From assembly GCA_902167985.1 (NCBI GenBank), contig CABHNZ010000015.1:99759-163758 (forward strand): 64,000 nt of DNA. The letters are read 5' to 3'. Both the position numbers and the translations under genes were made by a program. The stretch comes from Shinella sp. UYSO24. GTDB taxonomy: Bacteria > Pseudomonadota > Alphaproteobacteria > Rhizobiales > Rhizobiaceae. Position 1 is the stretch's first letter. Every line of letters starts with the position of its first letter. Shown here in pieces: positions 8,425 through 17,426 of the stretch. The notes under the pieces are model-generated. The model ran no database searches and was not told the origin of the DNA. It saw nothing but the letters and a program-made list of their open reading frames with translations.

Positions 8425-9381
8425 TTGCTGCCTGCCATTCTGAAGGAGCGGCTTCGACTGCCGCTTGTCGCCTCACCGCTGTTCATCATCTCGCATCCGG
8501 CGCTCACGCTGGCGCAGTGCAAGGCGGGTGTCGTCGGTGCCTTTCCGGCCTTGAACGCCCGCCCGGAAAGCCAGCTGGACGAATGGCTGGCGATGATCAC
8601 GCAAGAACTGGCAGCCCATGACGCCGCCAATCCCGACCGGCCGTCCGCGCCTTTCGCGGTCAACCAGATCGTCCATACGTCCAACCGCAGGCTGGAACAT
8701 GACCTTTCGCTCTGCGTCAAATATCGCGTGCCGATTGTCATCTCGTCGCTCGGCGCAGTGCCGGAGGTGAATGCGGCGGTACATTCCTATGGCGGGATCG
8801 TGCTGCATGACGTGATCAATGACCGGCATGCGCGCTCGGCGATCCGCAAGGGCGCCGACGGGCTGATCGCGGTTGCGACCGGGGCCGGCGGCCATGCGGG
8901 CACGCTTTCACCCTTTGCGCTGGTGCAGGAGATCCGCCAGTGGTTCGACGGACCGCTTCTGCTTGCAGGCGCGATCGCCACCGGCGGCGGCATTCTGGCA
9001 GCCCAGGCAATGGGGGCCGACATGGCCTATATCGGCTCGCCCTTCATCGCCACCGAAGAGGCACGCGCCAGCGAGGGCTACAAGCAGATGCTGGTGGAGG
9101 CGTCTGCCGCCGATATCGTCTATTCCAACTATTTCACCGGCATTCACGGCAATTACCTGAAGGGCTCCGTGCGGGCGACGGGGCTTGATCCCGACCACCT
9201 GCCCGAGGCGGATCCTTCGAAGATGGATTTCGACAAGGCCGCCAACGGGCCCAAGGCGTGGAAGGAAATCTGGGGGGCGGGCCAGGGCGTCGGAGCAATC
9301 AGGGAGGTCACATCGGTCGCGGCACTCGTGGATCGGCTTGCCGGTGAATACGAGGCCAGCCGGCAACGGCTATCTCTGTGA
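8425..9381 (+). CDS. Nitronate monooxygenase-like FMN enzyme (2-nitropropane dioxygenase family)
   Basis: A TIM-barrel flavoenzyme of the family that oxidises alkyl nitronates. The 318-residue product begins LPLVASPLFIISHPALT, carries the segments VFQ-like NQIVHTSNRRLE, GADGLIAVATGAGGHAG (FMN phosphate loop with the conserved GGH) and GGILAAQAMGADMAYIGSPFIATEEA, in the order typical of the family. The start is TTG at 8425: an AGGAGG ribosome site lies 8 bases upstream and no ATG is near. The catalytic His of the GGHAG motif is present. The substrate in this organism is not known. A shared motif with the fadD upstream region suggests control with fatty-acid or acyl-CoA metabolism. Confidence 0.85.
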   Translation: MLPAILKERLRLPLVASPLFIISHPALTLAQCKAGVVGAFPALNARPESQLDEWLAMITQELAAHDAANPDRPSAPFAVNQIVHTSNRRLEHDLSLCVKYRVPIVISSLGAVPEVNAAVHSYGGIVLHDVINDRHARSAIRKGADGLIAVATGAGGHAGTLSPFALVQEIRQWFDGPLLLAGAIATGGGILAAQAMGADMAYIGSPFIATEEARASEGYKQMLVEASAADIVYSNYFTGIHGNYLKGSVRATGLDPDHLPEADPSKMDFDKAANGPKAWKEIWGAGQGVGAIREVTSVAALVDRLAGEYEASRQRLSL

Positions 9382-9517
9382 GACAGGCCCGGAGCGCCGG
9401 GATGATCCACAGGATGAGAAAATCATCGCCCGGCGCGAAAACCGGCTTGAAATCACAGGCCATTGCCTGTATCAGCCCCATCACCGCAGCGATGGCACAC
9501 GCCGCCGCAAGCATTAA

Positions 9518-9593
9518 GCCGCTTTAGCTCAGTCGGTAGAGCACATCATTCGTAATGATGGGGTCAGCAGTTCGAGTCTGCTAAGCGGCACCA
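9518..9593 (+). tRNA. tRNA-Thr (anticodon CGT)
   Basis: A 76-base cloverleaf is readable: acceptor GCCGCTT with AAGCGGC, D arm GCTC/GAGC, anticodon stem CATCA/TGATG with loop TTCGTAA (anticodon CGT), T arm AGCAG-TTCGAGT-CTGCT, and an encoded 3' CCA. It stands alone between the nitronate monooxygenase-like gene and the ECF sigma gene. Confidence 0.97.
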
Positions 9594-9783
9594 TTTTCCT
9601 CCTCCCAGACAGTCGTGACATTCCGCCAAAGGCTGGCTTTCGCGCCATGCCCTTGATGTTCCCGCCGCGTATAGTACGCGATCGAACAATCATGAGTTGA
9701 CAGCGATTGTGCGTTTTGGTTGGCTAAATAAGTCATACTTAAATATTCAACGAGGCGCTGGAGCGGGACGGTGCGATGCTGAC

Positions 9784-10347
9784 ATGCAGGGATTGCTCCG
9801 CATGACGGGCGCCGCCAACGAGCGCTTTGCGGAAATCGTCATGCCGCGCCTCGATGAGGGCTACCGGCTGGCGCGGTGGCTGACAGGCAGCGCAACCGAT
9901 GCCGAAGACGTGGTGCAGGAAGCCTGCATCAAGGCCTACCGGGCCATCGAGACCTTTACCGACATCAACGGACGCGCGTGGTTTCTGACCATCGTGCGCA
10001 ATTCCTGCCATAGCTGGATCGCCAAGCATCGGCCGCATGTGCTGGCCTTCATCGACGATATCGCCGATAACAGTGAGAATGCCGAGCATCTGCTCAACGG
10101 CATCCTGCCGGGCAGCCAGAAAAATCCGGAGGAGACGCTGATCGAAAAGGACGAGGCGTCCCGGCTGACGGCCGCCATCGACAGCCTGCCCATCCACCTG
10201 AAGGAAACGCTGATCCTGCGCGAATACAATGACCTCAATTATCGCGATATTGCGTCGATGACCGAGGTTCCGATCGGTACCGTGATGTCCCGGCTTGCCC
10301 GCGCCAGGCAGGCTCTTGCCGCTGTCATGCAGGAGGAGGGTCGATGA
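9784..10347 (+). CDS. ECF-family RNA polymerase sigma factor
   Basis: An extracytoplasmic-function sigma factor, directing polymerase to a small stress regulon. Region 2 is visible in the segment from RLDEGYRLARWLTG through DAEDVVQEACIKAYRAIETF and the GRAWFLTIVRNSCHSW motif. Region 4 follows in IDSLPIHLKETLILREYNDLNYRDIASMTEVP and the recognition helix GTVMSRLARARQAL. Possible ATG starts are 9784 and 9802; a further TTG at 9697 would add unlikely residues. None has a strong ribosome site, so the start is uncertain. The stop overlaps the start of the anti-sigma gene by 4 bases (ATGA). No target promoter copy was seen upstream of it. Confidence 0.92.
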   Translation: MQGLLRMTGAANERFAEIVMPRLDEGYRLARWLTGSATDAEDVVQEACIKAYRAIETFTDINGRAWFLTIVRNSCHSWIAKHRPHVLAFIDDIADNSENAEHLLNGILPGSQKNPEETLIEKDEASRLTAAIDSLPIHLKETLILREYNDLNYRDIASMTEVPIGTVMSRLARARQALAAVMQEEGR

Positions 10348-11198
10348 CGGTCGATCGCGAAACGCTCCTGCTGCTGACGGCCTATCATGACGGCGCGCTT
10401 TCGGCCGGCGAAATTCTCGCTTTCGAGCAGCGCCTTGCGGCAGAGCCCGAACTCAAAAAATCGCTCGACGAACTGGCACGTCTGAAGAAGGCGCTTTCCG
10501 ACACATTCGCCAGCCAGCCCGCGGCGCCCGATGCCTTGCGTGCAAAAATCCTCGCTGAAGTTGGGGGAGCGGGCAGGATCGCACCGGAGGCGGAGGCAAA
10601 GGCCGAGACAAAGGTAGCTGGGCCGACAGAGTTCGCCGCCAAGCAACGGCCCGTGCGGCAATCGGTCTGGCCGTCCTGGGCAGCGCTTGCCGCCTCGCTT
10701 GCAATCGGGGCCGTTCTCGGCGCGCTCATCATGCCGGCCGTGGATCGCTTCGGCGGCGACGACGGTTTGCCGGGGCGCAGCGTGCTCGATGCCGTCGTCG
10801 ACGACCATTTGCGGGCGCTTGCCGCGGGCCAACCCTTCGACATCGCCTCGTCCGACCGCCATGTGGTCAAGCCCTGGTTCAACGGCCGCACGACGATCGC
10901 GCCGAACGCACCTGATCTTGCCGACCAAGGCTATCCGCTGATCGGCGGGCGTGTCGATGTGATCGACGGGCAGTCGGTTCCAAGCCTCGTCTACAGGCAT
11001 GACAGGCATATCATCAGCGTGACGATCACCCCTCAATCACCTCAGCAGACGGGCAGCGGAGAGAAGGGCCGGGAGGGCACGACCGTGGAAAGCTGGCGTG
11101 ACGCAGGTCTCATCTACTGGGCGGCCTCAGACCTGAACGCTGCCGATATGCGACGCTTTGCCGAGCTTTTTCGCGAACGGGCAGGCTCTGCGCCGTGA
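10344..11198 (+). CDS. Membrane anti-sigma factor partner of the ECF sigma
   Basis: The 284-residue protein starts at an ATG that overlaps the sigma gene stop. Residues 1-45 form the short helical segment typical of anti-sigma factors (LLLTAYHDGALSAGEI, then EQRLAAEPELKKSLDEL). No His/Cys zinc-binding motif is present, so it is not the ZAS type. One membrane helix lies at about residues 112-135 (WPSWAALAASLAIGAVLGAL), followed by an extracytoplasmic domain of about 150 residues. Gene order and coupling predict that it holds the sigma factor at the membrane until a signal arrives. The signal cannot be read from sequence. Confidence 0.88.
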   Translation: MTVDRETLLLLTAYHDGALSAGEILAFEQRLAAEPELKKSLDELARLKKALSDTFASQPAAPDALRAKILAEVGGAGRIAPEAEAKAETKVAGPTEFAAKQRPVRQSVWPSWAALAASLAIGAVLGALIMPAVDRFGGDDGLPGRSVLDAVVDDHLRALAAGQPFDIASSDRHVVKPWFNGRTTIAPNAPDLADQGYPLIGGRVDVIDGQSVPSLVYRHDRHIISVTITPQSPQQTGSGEKGREGTTVESWRDAGLIYWAASDLNAADMRRFAELFRERAGSAP

Positions 11199-11366
11199 GC
11201 GGGCGACACCCGCATCATTGACTGCGGAGGGTGAGGCCGGACGGGAAGCCGGACGCCAACTGTGCCCGCTCCACCAAAAAAATCGCCGTCCCGGGAATAA
11301 ACGGCCCGCAGCGCGGGTTCTTGCTTTCGTGAGGAAACTCACGGGGCAGAACCTGAGGGGGCGCGC

Positions 11367-11987
11367 GTGGCAGATCTTGCATCGTCATTTCTGTCCGGTA
11401 TCGGCATCGGCGTGTCGATTGCCGCGCCGATCGGCCCAATGAGCCTTCTCTGCATCCAGCGCACGCTTTCCACCGGCCTGCATTCCGGCTTTGCCACCGG
11501 GCTTGGCATTGCCACCGTGCATCTGACCTATGGCACGCTTGCCGTGCTCAGCCAGGCATCGATCACCGCCGGCCAGCACGAGAAGGCGCTGTTCTTTCTG
11601 ATGTCCGGAACGCTGCTCTTCTGGTTTTCGATCCGCATCCTGCGGCGTGTGCCGATCCTGGATGGACCGCTCGAAAGCCGGCAGAGCCTTATCATCGCCT
11701 ATTTCGGCGCAGTGGGACTCGGCCTCCTTAACCCGCTGACGCCGCTTCTTTTTGCCTCCGTCCTGCCCGGTTTCGGCCGGGCCGGCAATCTGCTCGTGCC
11801 CGTCGTCACCGGCATTTTCGCCGGCTCGCTCGGCTGGTGGCTGCTGCTCAGCGGCAGTGTCTCCATCCTGAAGGCACGGCTGAACGCAGCCATGCTCGGC
11901 CTCATCAACAAGGTGGCCGGCTTCATGCTGGCCGCGCTTGCCATCGGCATCGTGCTCGAAGGCTGCTCCAGCCTTCTTGCGCCTTGA
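11367..11987 (+). CDS. LysE/RhtB-family amino-acid exporter
   Basis: Inner-membrane exporter of the LysE translocator family, which moves amino acids or related small molecules out of the cell. The 206-residue product has about six hydrophobic segments. Its N-terminal half carries the family pattern SIAAPIGPMSLLCIQRTL followed by a glycine-rich helix (GLHSGFATGLGIA). The start is GTG at 11367 with a GGGGG-rich ribosome site upstream; no ATG fits as well. The substrate is unknown. The gap before it has no gene. Confidence 0.85.
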   Translation: MADLASSFLSGIGIGVSIAAPIGPMSLLCIQRTLSTGLHSGFATGLGIATVHLTYGTLAVLSQASITAGQHEKALFFLMSGTLLFWFSIRILRRVPILDGPLESRQSLIIAYFGAVGLGLLNPLTPLLFASVLPGFGRAGNLLVPVVTGIFAGSLGWWLLLSGSVSILKARLNAAMLGLINKVAGFMLAALAIGIVLEGCSSLLAP

Positions 11988-12048
11988 ATGCGAAGGTTTT
12001 CCTTCGGCTCCTTTTCAGCATTCGAGATCATGTAAAAAGGATATTGCC

Positions 12049-12300
12049 ATGAAAAAGATCACGCCCGCCTCGCCTGCTTCCCCGCTTCCGCTTCCCGCTC
12101 CCCTTGCCCGTCCCGATGGAGAGTGCCGCACGGCAGTGGAGGAGGCCATGTATGCGCTTGTCGATGCGCTCGTGGAACAGGGCCTGCTGCGGCCGGCCGT
12201 GGTTCTGGCGCTGGCGGATGCTTCCGACGACCTCGCCATCAGGCTCGTGAGCAACCTGCCGGCCAATACCAACATGCCCGGCACCGGAGATCGCACCTGA
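12049..12300 (+). CDS. Small hypothetical protein, 83 aa
   Basis: Not recognised. ATG 12049 has an AAAAGG ribosome site 6 bases upstream. The first 25 residues are rich in Pro and Ala (PASPLPLPAPLAR-like). The rest is a likely helical domain (EEAMYALVDALVEQGLLRPAVVLALADASDDLAIRL in two overlapping pieces). No signal peptide or membrane helix is evident. It follows the LysE gene on the same strand after 61 bases and may be part of that transcript. Confidence 0.6.
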   Translation: MKKITPASPASPLPLPAPLARPDGECRTAVEEAMYALVDALVEQGLLRPAVVLALADASDDLAIRLVSNLPANTNMPGTGDRT

Positions 12301-12370
12301 GACGGCGAGACCCGACGGACGTCATCCCATCGTCGACCATGCCGGACAGGCCTGTCGTGCAGGCGTGGGC

Positions 12371-13504
12371 CTAACCCTGTGCCATCCGGCTGACGCGACG
12401 GGCAATCGCCATGGAGGCGGTCATGCCCGGCGATTCGATGCCGTAGAGGGCAATGAAAGCGGGATGACTGGTTTCCGCCGGCCCGCTGATCATGAAATCG
12501 CCGCCACCGCCAGCCTCGGGCCCGGCAAGCTTGGGCCGCATGCCGGCATAGGCCGGCTGCAAGGCGCCATCCGGCAGATCGGGCCAATAGCGGCGAATGG
12601 CAGCGTAAAATCTGTCGGCACGGCGCGGATCGACATCGTAATCGATCGTCTCGACCCATTCGACATCCGGTCCGAAACGCCCCTGCCCGGCCAGATCGAG
12701 CGTCAGATGGACGCCGAGCCCGCCTTTTTCGGGAACCGGATAGATCAGATGCGTGGCCGGCGCCCGGCCGGACAGCGAGAAATAGCAGCCCTTGGCATAG
12801 TGACGTTCGGGAATGGCGCCCGCATCGAGCCCGGCGATCGATTGCGAGACCGCCCAGGCGCCAAGCCCCGCCGCATTGACGACGAGCCGGGCATCGATCA
12901 CCGCCGGTTCCCTGCCTCCGACGAAGAGCCGGATGCCAGCATCGCTTCCGCCAAGCGCCTCGCCCCTGATGACCGGCGCATTGAGGACGATCATGCCGCC
13001 GTGATCGGCAATATCCGCCTCGAAGGCGGCCATCAGGCCATGGCTGTCGACAATGCCGGTCGAGGGCGAGAGCAGTGCCGCATGGCCACGGATATGCGGC
13101 TCGATCACGGCCAGTTCCCGCGCATCGAGGAGCCGGCAATCATCGACCCCATTGGCACCGGCCTGCTGAAGCAGCTTTTCCAGATAGCCGACCTCGTCTG
13201 ACGAGGATGCGACGACGAGCTTGCCGCAGGCACGGTGGGCGATGTGACGGTCGCGGCAATAGTCATAAAGGCTGCGCTTGCCGGAGACGCAGAGTTCGGC
13301 CTTGAGGCTGCCGGTCGGATAATAGAGGCCGGCATGGATGACTTCGCTGTTGCGTGAGGACGTGATGCTGCCGATCAGCGGCTCGGCCTCGAGAACCATG
13401 ACGTCCCGGCCTAAAAGCGCCAGTTCGCGGGCAATCGCCAGACCGACGACACCGGCGCCGATGACGACGCAATCCAGCTGATAGGCTTCCGTCATTGCGC
13501 GCAC
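12371..13504 (-). CDS. FAD-dependent oxidoreductase, L-2-hydroxyglutarate oxidase-like
   Basis: A DAO-family flavoprotein. The dinucleotide-binding motif CVVIGAGVVGLAIAREL sits at the N-terminus. It is followed by SSRNSEVIHAGLYYPTGSLKA, a pattern shared with LhgO/YgaF-type L-2-hydroxyglutarate oxidases, and by the second FAD-contact segment ARLVVNAAGLGA. The end carries GIESPGMTASMAIARRV, which contributes to the FAD site. Length 378 residues is usual. Starts at 13504 (MRAMTEAYQ) or 13495 are possible; both are ATG. It is divergent from the next gene. The true substrate, a 2-hydroxy acid, is inferred from family. Confidence 0.82.
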   Translation of the reverse strand: MRAMTEAYQLDCVVIGAGVVGLAIARELALLGRDVMVLEAEPLIGSITSSRNSEVIHAGLYYPTGSLKAELCVSGKRSLYDYCRDRHIAHRACGKLVVASSSDEVGYLEKLLQQAGANGVDDCRLLDARELAVIEPHIRGHAALLSPSTGIVDSHGLMAAFEADIADHGGMIVLNAPVIRGEALGGSDAGIRLFVGGREPAVIDARLVVNAAGLGAWAVSQSIAGLDAGAIPERHYAKGCYFSLSGRAPATHLIYPVPEKGGLGVHLTLDLAGQGRFGPDVEWVETIDYDVDPRRADRFYAAIRRYWPDLPDGALQPAYAGMRPKLAGPEAGGGGDFMISGPAETSHPAFIALYGIESPGMTASMAIARRVSRMAQG

Positions 13505-13774
13505 CCTTCCTCACGATCGGCGCGCCCGGCACTATCGCTGCCGGCCATGTCATTCCCCGTCATACCGCCCGTCCTAACGCCTCCATGCTAACGCCCTTGG
13601 CCCAACGCCCCCGGCCACATGCTGCACCTGCCGGAAATCCCGCGTCGTGCAACGGTGGCGAGACTGTCATCGGCACCGCGAATACGATATCGAAGACGAG
13701 ACCGGCGCTGCCGGGCCCCGCAAGATCCGGTTCCCGAGCATCGCCCATCATCATCACCGGAGCGATCTAACGCA

Positions 13775-14728
13775 ATGCTGAACATCGTCTTTCTCGATCG
13801 TGACACGATCGGCCCGTCCGTCGATATCGTCAGGCCCGCCTTTGCGCATCGCTGGACGGAATATGGCAAGACACCGCCGGACATGGTGGCCGAGAGGATC
13901 AGGGATGCCGATATCGTCATCACCAACAAGGCGCCGGTGCGGGCCGAGGCCATCGCTGCCGCGCCGCAGCTGAAGATGATCGCCGTTACCGCGACGGGTT
14001 ATGACGTGATCGACATTGCAGCCGCTAGGGCGGCCGGCATTACCGTGTCGAACGTGCGCGGCTATGCCGTCAACACCGTTCCGGAACATACATTCGCGCT
14101 GATCTTTGCGCTTCGCCGCTCGATCGTCGGCTTCCGGCAGGATGTGATCGACGGCGAATGGCAGAGGGCCAACCAGTTCTGCTTCTTCAACCACCCGATC
14201 CGCGATCTGGCCGGCTCGACGCTCGGCATTTTCGGCAGCGGCTCGCTCGGATCGTCCGTGGCGCGGATTGCCGAAGCCTTCGGCATGAAAGTGCTGTTTG
14301 CCGGGCGCAAGGGCATGTCCGAAGAGCCGGCAGGGCGCACCGCCTTCGACACGGTTCTGGCGCAGGCGGATATCCTGACCTTCCACATGCCGCTGACGCC
14401 CGAGACGCGGGACATGATCGGTCTTGCCGAATTTGAAAAGATGGCGCGCAGGCCGCTTCTCATCAACACGGCGCGCGGCGGCCTCGTCAACGAGCGCGAT
14501 CTGGTGACGGCGCTCGACCGGGGTCTTATCTCCGGCGCCGGTTTCGACGTGCTGACAAAGGAACCGCCGGCCAACGACAATCCGCTGCTTGCCGTTCTCG
14601 ATCGGCCGAACGTGATCGTTACCCCGCATGTGGCATGGGCCAGCGACGAGGCGATGCAGTCCCTCTGGGCACAGGTCATTTCACATGTGGAGAATTTCGA
14701 GAAAGGCACGCCGACCAACGTGCTGTGA
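13775..14728 (+). CDS. D-2-hydroxyacid dehydrogenase (glycerate dehydrogenase-like)
   Basis: NAD(P)-dependent reductase of 2-keto acids in the D-isomer-specific dehydrogenase family. The 317-residue protein begins MLNIVFLDRDTIGPS. It has the cofactor-binding motif GIFGSGSLGSSVA, the signature NTARGGLVNERDL and the catalytic His in the segment VTPHVAWAS. ATG 13775 is preferred; the frame stays open upstream, but that part is low complexity and unlike the family. The 270-base gap before it holds no gene I can support. Its neighbour on the other side of the gap is also a hydroxyacid-type oxidoreductase, so a shared substrate pool is possible. Confidence 0.88.
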   Translation: MLNIVFLDRDTIGPSVDIVRPAFAHRWTEYGKTPPDMVAERIRDADIVITNKAPVRAEAIAAAPQLKMIAVTATGYDVIDIAAARAAGITVSNVRGYAVNTVPEHTFALIFALRRSIVGFRQDVIDGEWQRANQFCFFNHPIRDLAGSTLGIFGSGSLGSSVARIAEAFGMKVLFAGRKGMSEEPAGRTAFDTVLAQADILTFHMPLTPETRDMIGLAEFEKMARRPLLINTARGGLVNERDLVTALDRGLISGAGFDVLTKEPPANDNPLLAVLDRPNVIVTPHVAWASDEAMQSLWAQVISHVENFEKGTPTNVL

Positions 14729-14767
14729 TGCGGTTTGCGAGCCTGCCAGCCGGTCGCGACACGAAAA

Positions 14768-14789
14768 CGGCCCCGTTTGAGCGGGGCCG
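14768..14789. terminator. Hairpin between converging genes
   Basis: An 8-bp stem CGGCCCCG/CGGGGCCG with a 6-base loop lies between the hydroxyacid dehydrogenase and the PRC-barrel gene. A run of four T follows on the minus strand, so it ends the PRC-barrel gene best and may work both ways. Confidence 0.75.
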
Positions 14790-14813
14790 CCAAGTGGTCA
14801 GGATGATGCCGCC

Positions 14814-15204
14814 TTACATCCAGTAGGGCGGTACGCCGTAATAATCGTAGACCCGGCGATCCTCGGCCTTGTACCAGCTGTCGTCATCCAGATCGTCATA
14901 GCGCGGAGCGCTGGTGATCTGCTCCTTGGTCAGGTCGATGCGATAGCCATCCAGCTGCTCGTCATAGCGCAGCTTTTCCCATGGCAGCGGATAGTAGTCG
15001 TCGCCGATGCCGAGGAAGCCACCGAACTGAGGACCGCATAGGCCACGCGGCCACCGCGTTTTCCAGCAGAATGCGCTCGATCGAGCCGATCCGCTTGCCA
15101 TCGGCGCCGTAGACTGCTGTGCCATCCACCTTGTCGCTGGCGATCAGCGCGGGCGTATCCTTAACATAGGGATCCTGGCCGGCACGGGGTTCCTGATGAA
15201 GCAT
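14814..15204 (-). CDS. PRC-barrel domain protein (two frameshifts)
   Basis: A small soluble protein of the PRC-barrel type seen in many rhizobial stress-related proteins. The first part reads MLHQEPRAGQDPYVKDTPAL, then KVDGTAVYGADGKRIGSIERILLE. The second part has GGFLGIGDDYYPLPWEKLRYDEQLDGYRID in two adjoining pieces and ends VYDYYGVPPYWM. Two single-base losses, near 15062 and 15032, separate the parts; repair gives 130 residues. ATG 15204 has an AGGAGG ribosome site. The precise role of this family is unclear. Confidence 0.82.
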
Positions 15205-15552
15205 GACGCACCTCCTTTTTGCTTGTGCATTCATGCAGGACTAACCGGCTGCGGCGCGAAAGGTTCCGCATCGGGCACTCGATGAACCCTTCTCAAAACC
15301 ATCAACACCAATTGACGTTTACGTTAAGGTATCTAGCTTTGCGATACGTATTGTTGGTGCTGGCCGGATACCTGCCCGAATGGCATAATCCCCGGCAGAT
15401 GCATGTGTTGCCGCCCGCTTTGCAGATGTTGGAGGACATTTGCGGGTGGATGGCAGGAGGCAGATGCGATGCCGGCCGATACCGGCATCGGAGCGCCCGG
15501 CAGTTCCGGCAACGGCTGCAGGGTTCAGGAGCTGGAACGGAGGAGGTTCCCG
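15205..15552. other. Gap before fadD
   Basis: This 348-base stretch between the divergent PRC-barrel and fadD genes has no supported coding region. It contains the operator-like site at 15312-15327 and, presumably, both promoters. The open frame that extends fadD upstream from 15403 has no ribosome site. Confidence 0.6.
15312..15327. promoter_or_regulatory. Operator-like site upstream of fadD
   Basis: The 16 bases TTGACGTTTACGTTAA form an imperfect inverted repeat around a TTTA centre. They match 14 of 16 positions of the site in front of the nitronate monooxygenase-like gene. Its position, about 225 bases upstream of the fadD start, suits a promoter-region operator. The regulator is inferred to be LiuR-like or another acyl-CoA-responsive factor. 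Confidence 0.5.
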
Positions 15553-17248
15553 ATGAGTGAAGTCCATGTCCGCGCGGCGGACGGACCGGCCAAGGTCTGG
15601 CTTGCATCCTATCCACCCAATGTGCCGGCGGAGATCCCGCCGCTCAAGCATCGGTCGCTGGGCGAGCTCTTCGAGGACAGTTGCGCGATCTATGCGGAGC
15701 GACCCGCCTTTTCCAGCATGGGCAAGACGCTCCGCTTTTCGGATATGGAAGTGGAAAGCCGCAAGGTCGCGGCATGGCTTCAGGCACAGGGCTTCGGCAA
15801 GGGAGACCGTATCGCGGTGATGCTGCCGAACGTGCTGCAGAACCCGATCATCGTCTACGGGATCCTCCGTGCCGGGATGGTCGTGGTCAATGTGAACCCG
15901 CTTTATACGGTGCGCGAGCTCGAATATCAGCTGAAGGATTCCGGCGCGCAGGCGATCTTCGTGCTGGAGAATTTTGCCCATACCGTCTCTCAGGCCATTC
16001 CGAAGACGGCCGTCAGCCATGTCGTGGTGGCGACGATGGGCGACATGCTGGGCCTCAAGGGCCATATCGTCAATTTCGTCGTACGCAAGGTGAAGAAGCT
16101 CGTGCCGCGCTGGTCGCTCACGTCGGCGCGGCCATTCAAGGAGGTTCTCCAGAAGGGGGCCAGCTTGCCGCTTCACCCGGTTTCGGTCAGCGGCCACGAT
16201 ATCGCCTTCCTGCAATATACGGGCGGCACGACCGGCGTTTCTAAGGGCGCGATCCTTACCCATTCGAACCTGCTTTCCAACAAGGAGCAGATGGGGCTGT
16301 GGCTGGAAAGCGCGTTTCTGACCAAGCGTCGGCGACGCAGCTGCAATTCCTCTGCGCCCTGCCGCTCTACCATATCTTTGCCTTGACGGTGAATTCGCTG
16401 ATGGGTGTCGCGACCGGCAGCCATAACGTGCTGATCGCCAACCCGCGCGATATCCCGGCGCTGGTGAAGGAGATCCAGCAGCACAAGATCCATATCTTCC
16501 CCGGCCTCAACACGCTGTTCAACGCGCTGATGAACAATGCCGAGTTCGAAAAGCTCGACTTTTCCTCGCTGCTTCTGGTGTTCGGCGGGGGCATGTCGGT
16601 GCAGCGGCCCGTCGCCGAACGCTGGTACCAGATGACCGGGTGCCCGATCACCGAAGGCTACGGGCTTTCGGAGACGTCTCCAGTCGCCACCGCCAACCGC
16701 TGCGATACCTCGGAATTCTCCGGCATGATCGGCCTGCCGGTCTCTTCCACCGAGATCTCGATCCGTGACGAGGACGGACAGGAGGTCAATCTCGGAAATG
16801 TCGGTGAGATCTGCATTCGCGGGCCGCAGGTGATGGCCGGTTACTGGAACCGCACCGACGAGACGGCACGCGCATGACGCCGGATGGTTTCTTCCGAACC
16901 GGCGACATGGGTTATATGGATGCGCGCGGCTATACGAAGATCGTTGACCGGAAGAAGGACATGATCATCGTGTCGGGCTTCAACGTCTATCCGAACGAGA
17001 TCGAGGAAGTGGCGGCCATGCATGCCGGCATTGCCGAATGCGCGGCGATCGGCGTGCCGGACGAGCATTCCGGCGAGGCGGTGAAACTGTTCGTCGTGCG
17101 CAAGGATGCGTCGGTGACGGAGGCCGACGTGAAGGCGCATTGCGCCGCCAATCTCACCAATTACAAGCGGCCGCGCTTCATCGAGTTTCGCGAGCAATTG
17201 CCGAAATCGAATGTCGGCAAGATCCTGCGAAGGGAATTACGCGGCTAG
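15553..17248 (+). CDS. fadD: FadD, long-chain fatty acid CoA ligase (two frameshifts)
   Basis: AMP-forming ligase that activates fatty acids to acyl-CoA for beta-oxidation. The P-loop-like motif YTGGTTGVSKGA is near 16215, the second adenylate motif EGYGLSETSP near 16650, and the C-terminal hinge and lysine region DRKKDMIIVSGFNVYPNEIE near 16950, ending with PKSNVGKILRREL. Single missing bases near 16318 and 16870 split it into three reading frames; repair gives 565 residues, the normal FadD size. ATG 15553 has an excellent GGAGGAGG ribosome site. The gene stands alone, with the motif at 15312 upstream. Confidence 0.93.
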
Positions 17249-17426
17249 GTGAGGCTCACGACCAGACCTCCCCACCACCGTTGCACACGGGCGACAGGCG
17301 GCAGCGAAGCGCGCCTGCCGGCACGGGCAAGGTGCAGCCGGTGGTAGACGACCACAATCTGAGGCGGTAGCGATACTTCCATCGAGGCCATGAAGGCCGC
17401 CGGGATTTCGCCCGGGGAGTTGGCCA

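Noticed and set aside
7997..8443. A 148-codon plus-strand frame in the repeat-rich gap
   Set aside because: It reads through the degenerate tandem array, has a composition unlike real proteins here, and overlaps the next gene.
9308..9514. A 68-codon minus-strand frame with a hydrophobic start between the nitronate monooxygenase-like gene and tRNA-Thr
   Set aside because: It overlaps the end of the known gene by 74 bases and loses hydrophobic character there. No ribosome site or family likeness was seen.
11293..11302. GGGAATAAAC as a possible ECF promoter before the LysE gene
   Set aside because: No partner -10 element could be assigned with confidence, and no similar motif occurs upstream of the ECF sigma gene for autoregulation.
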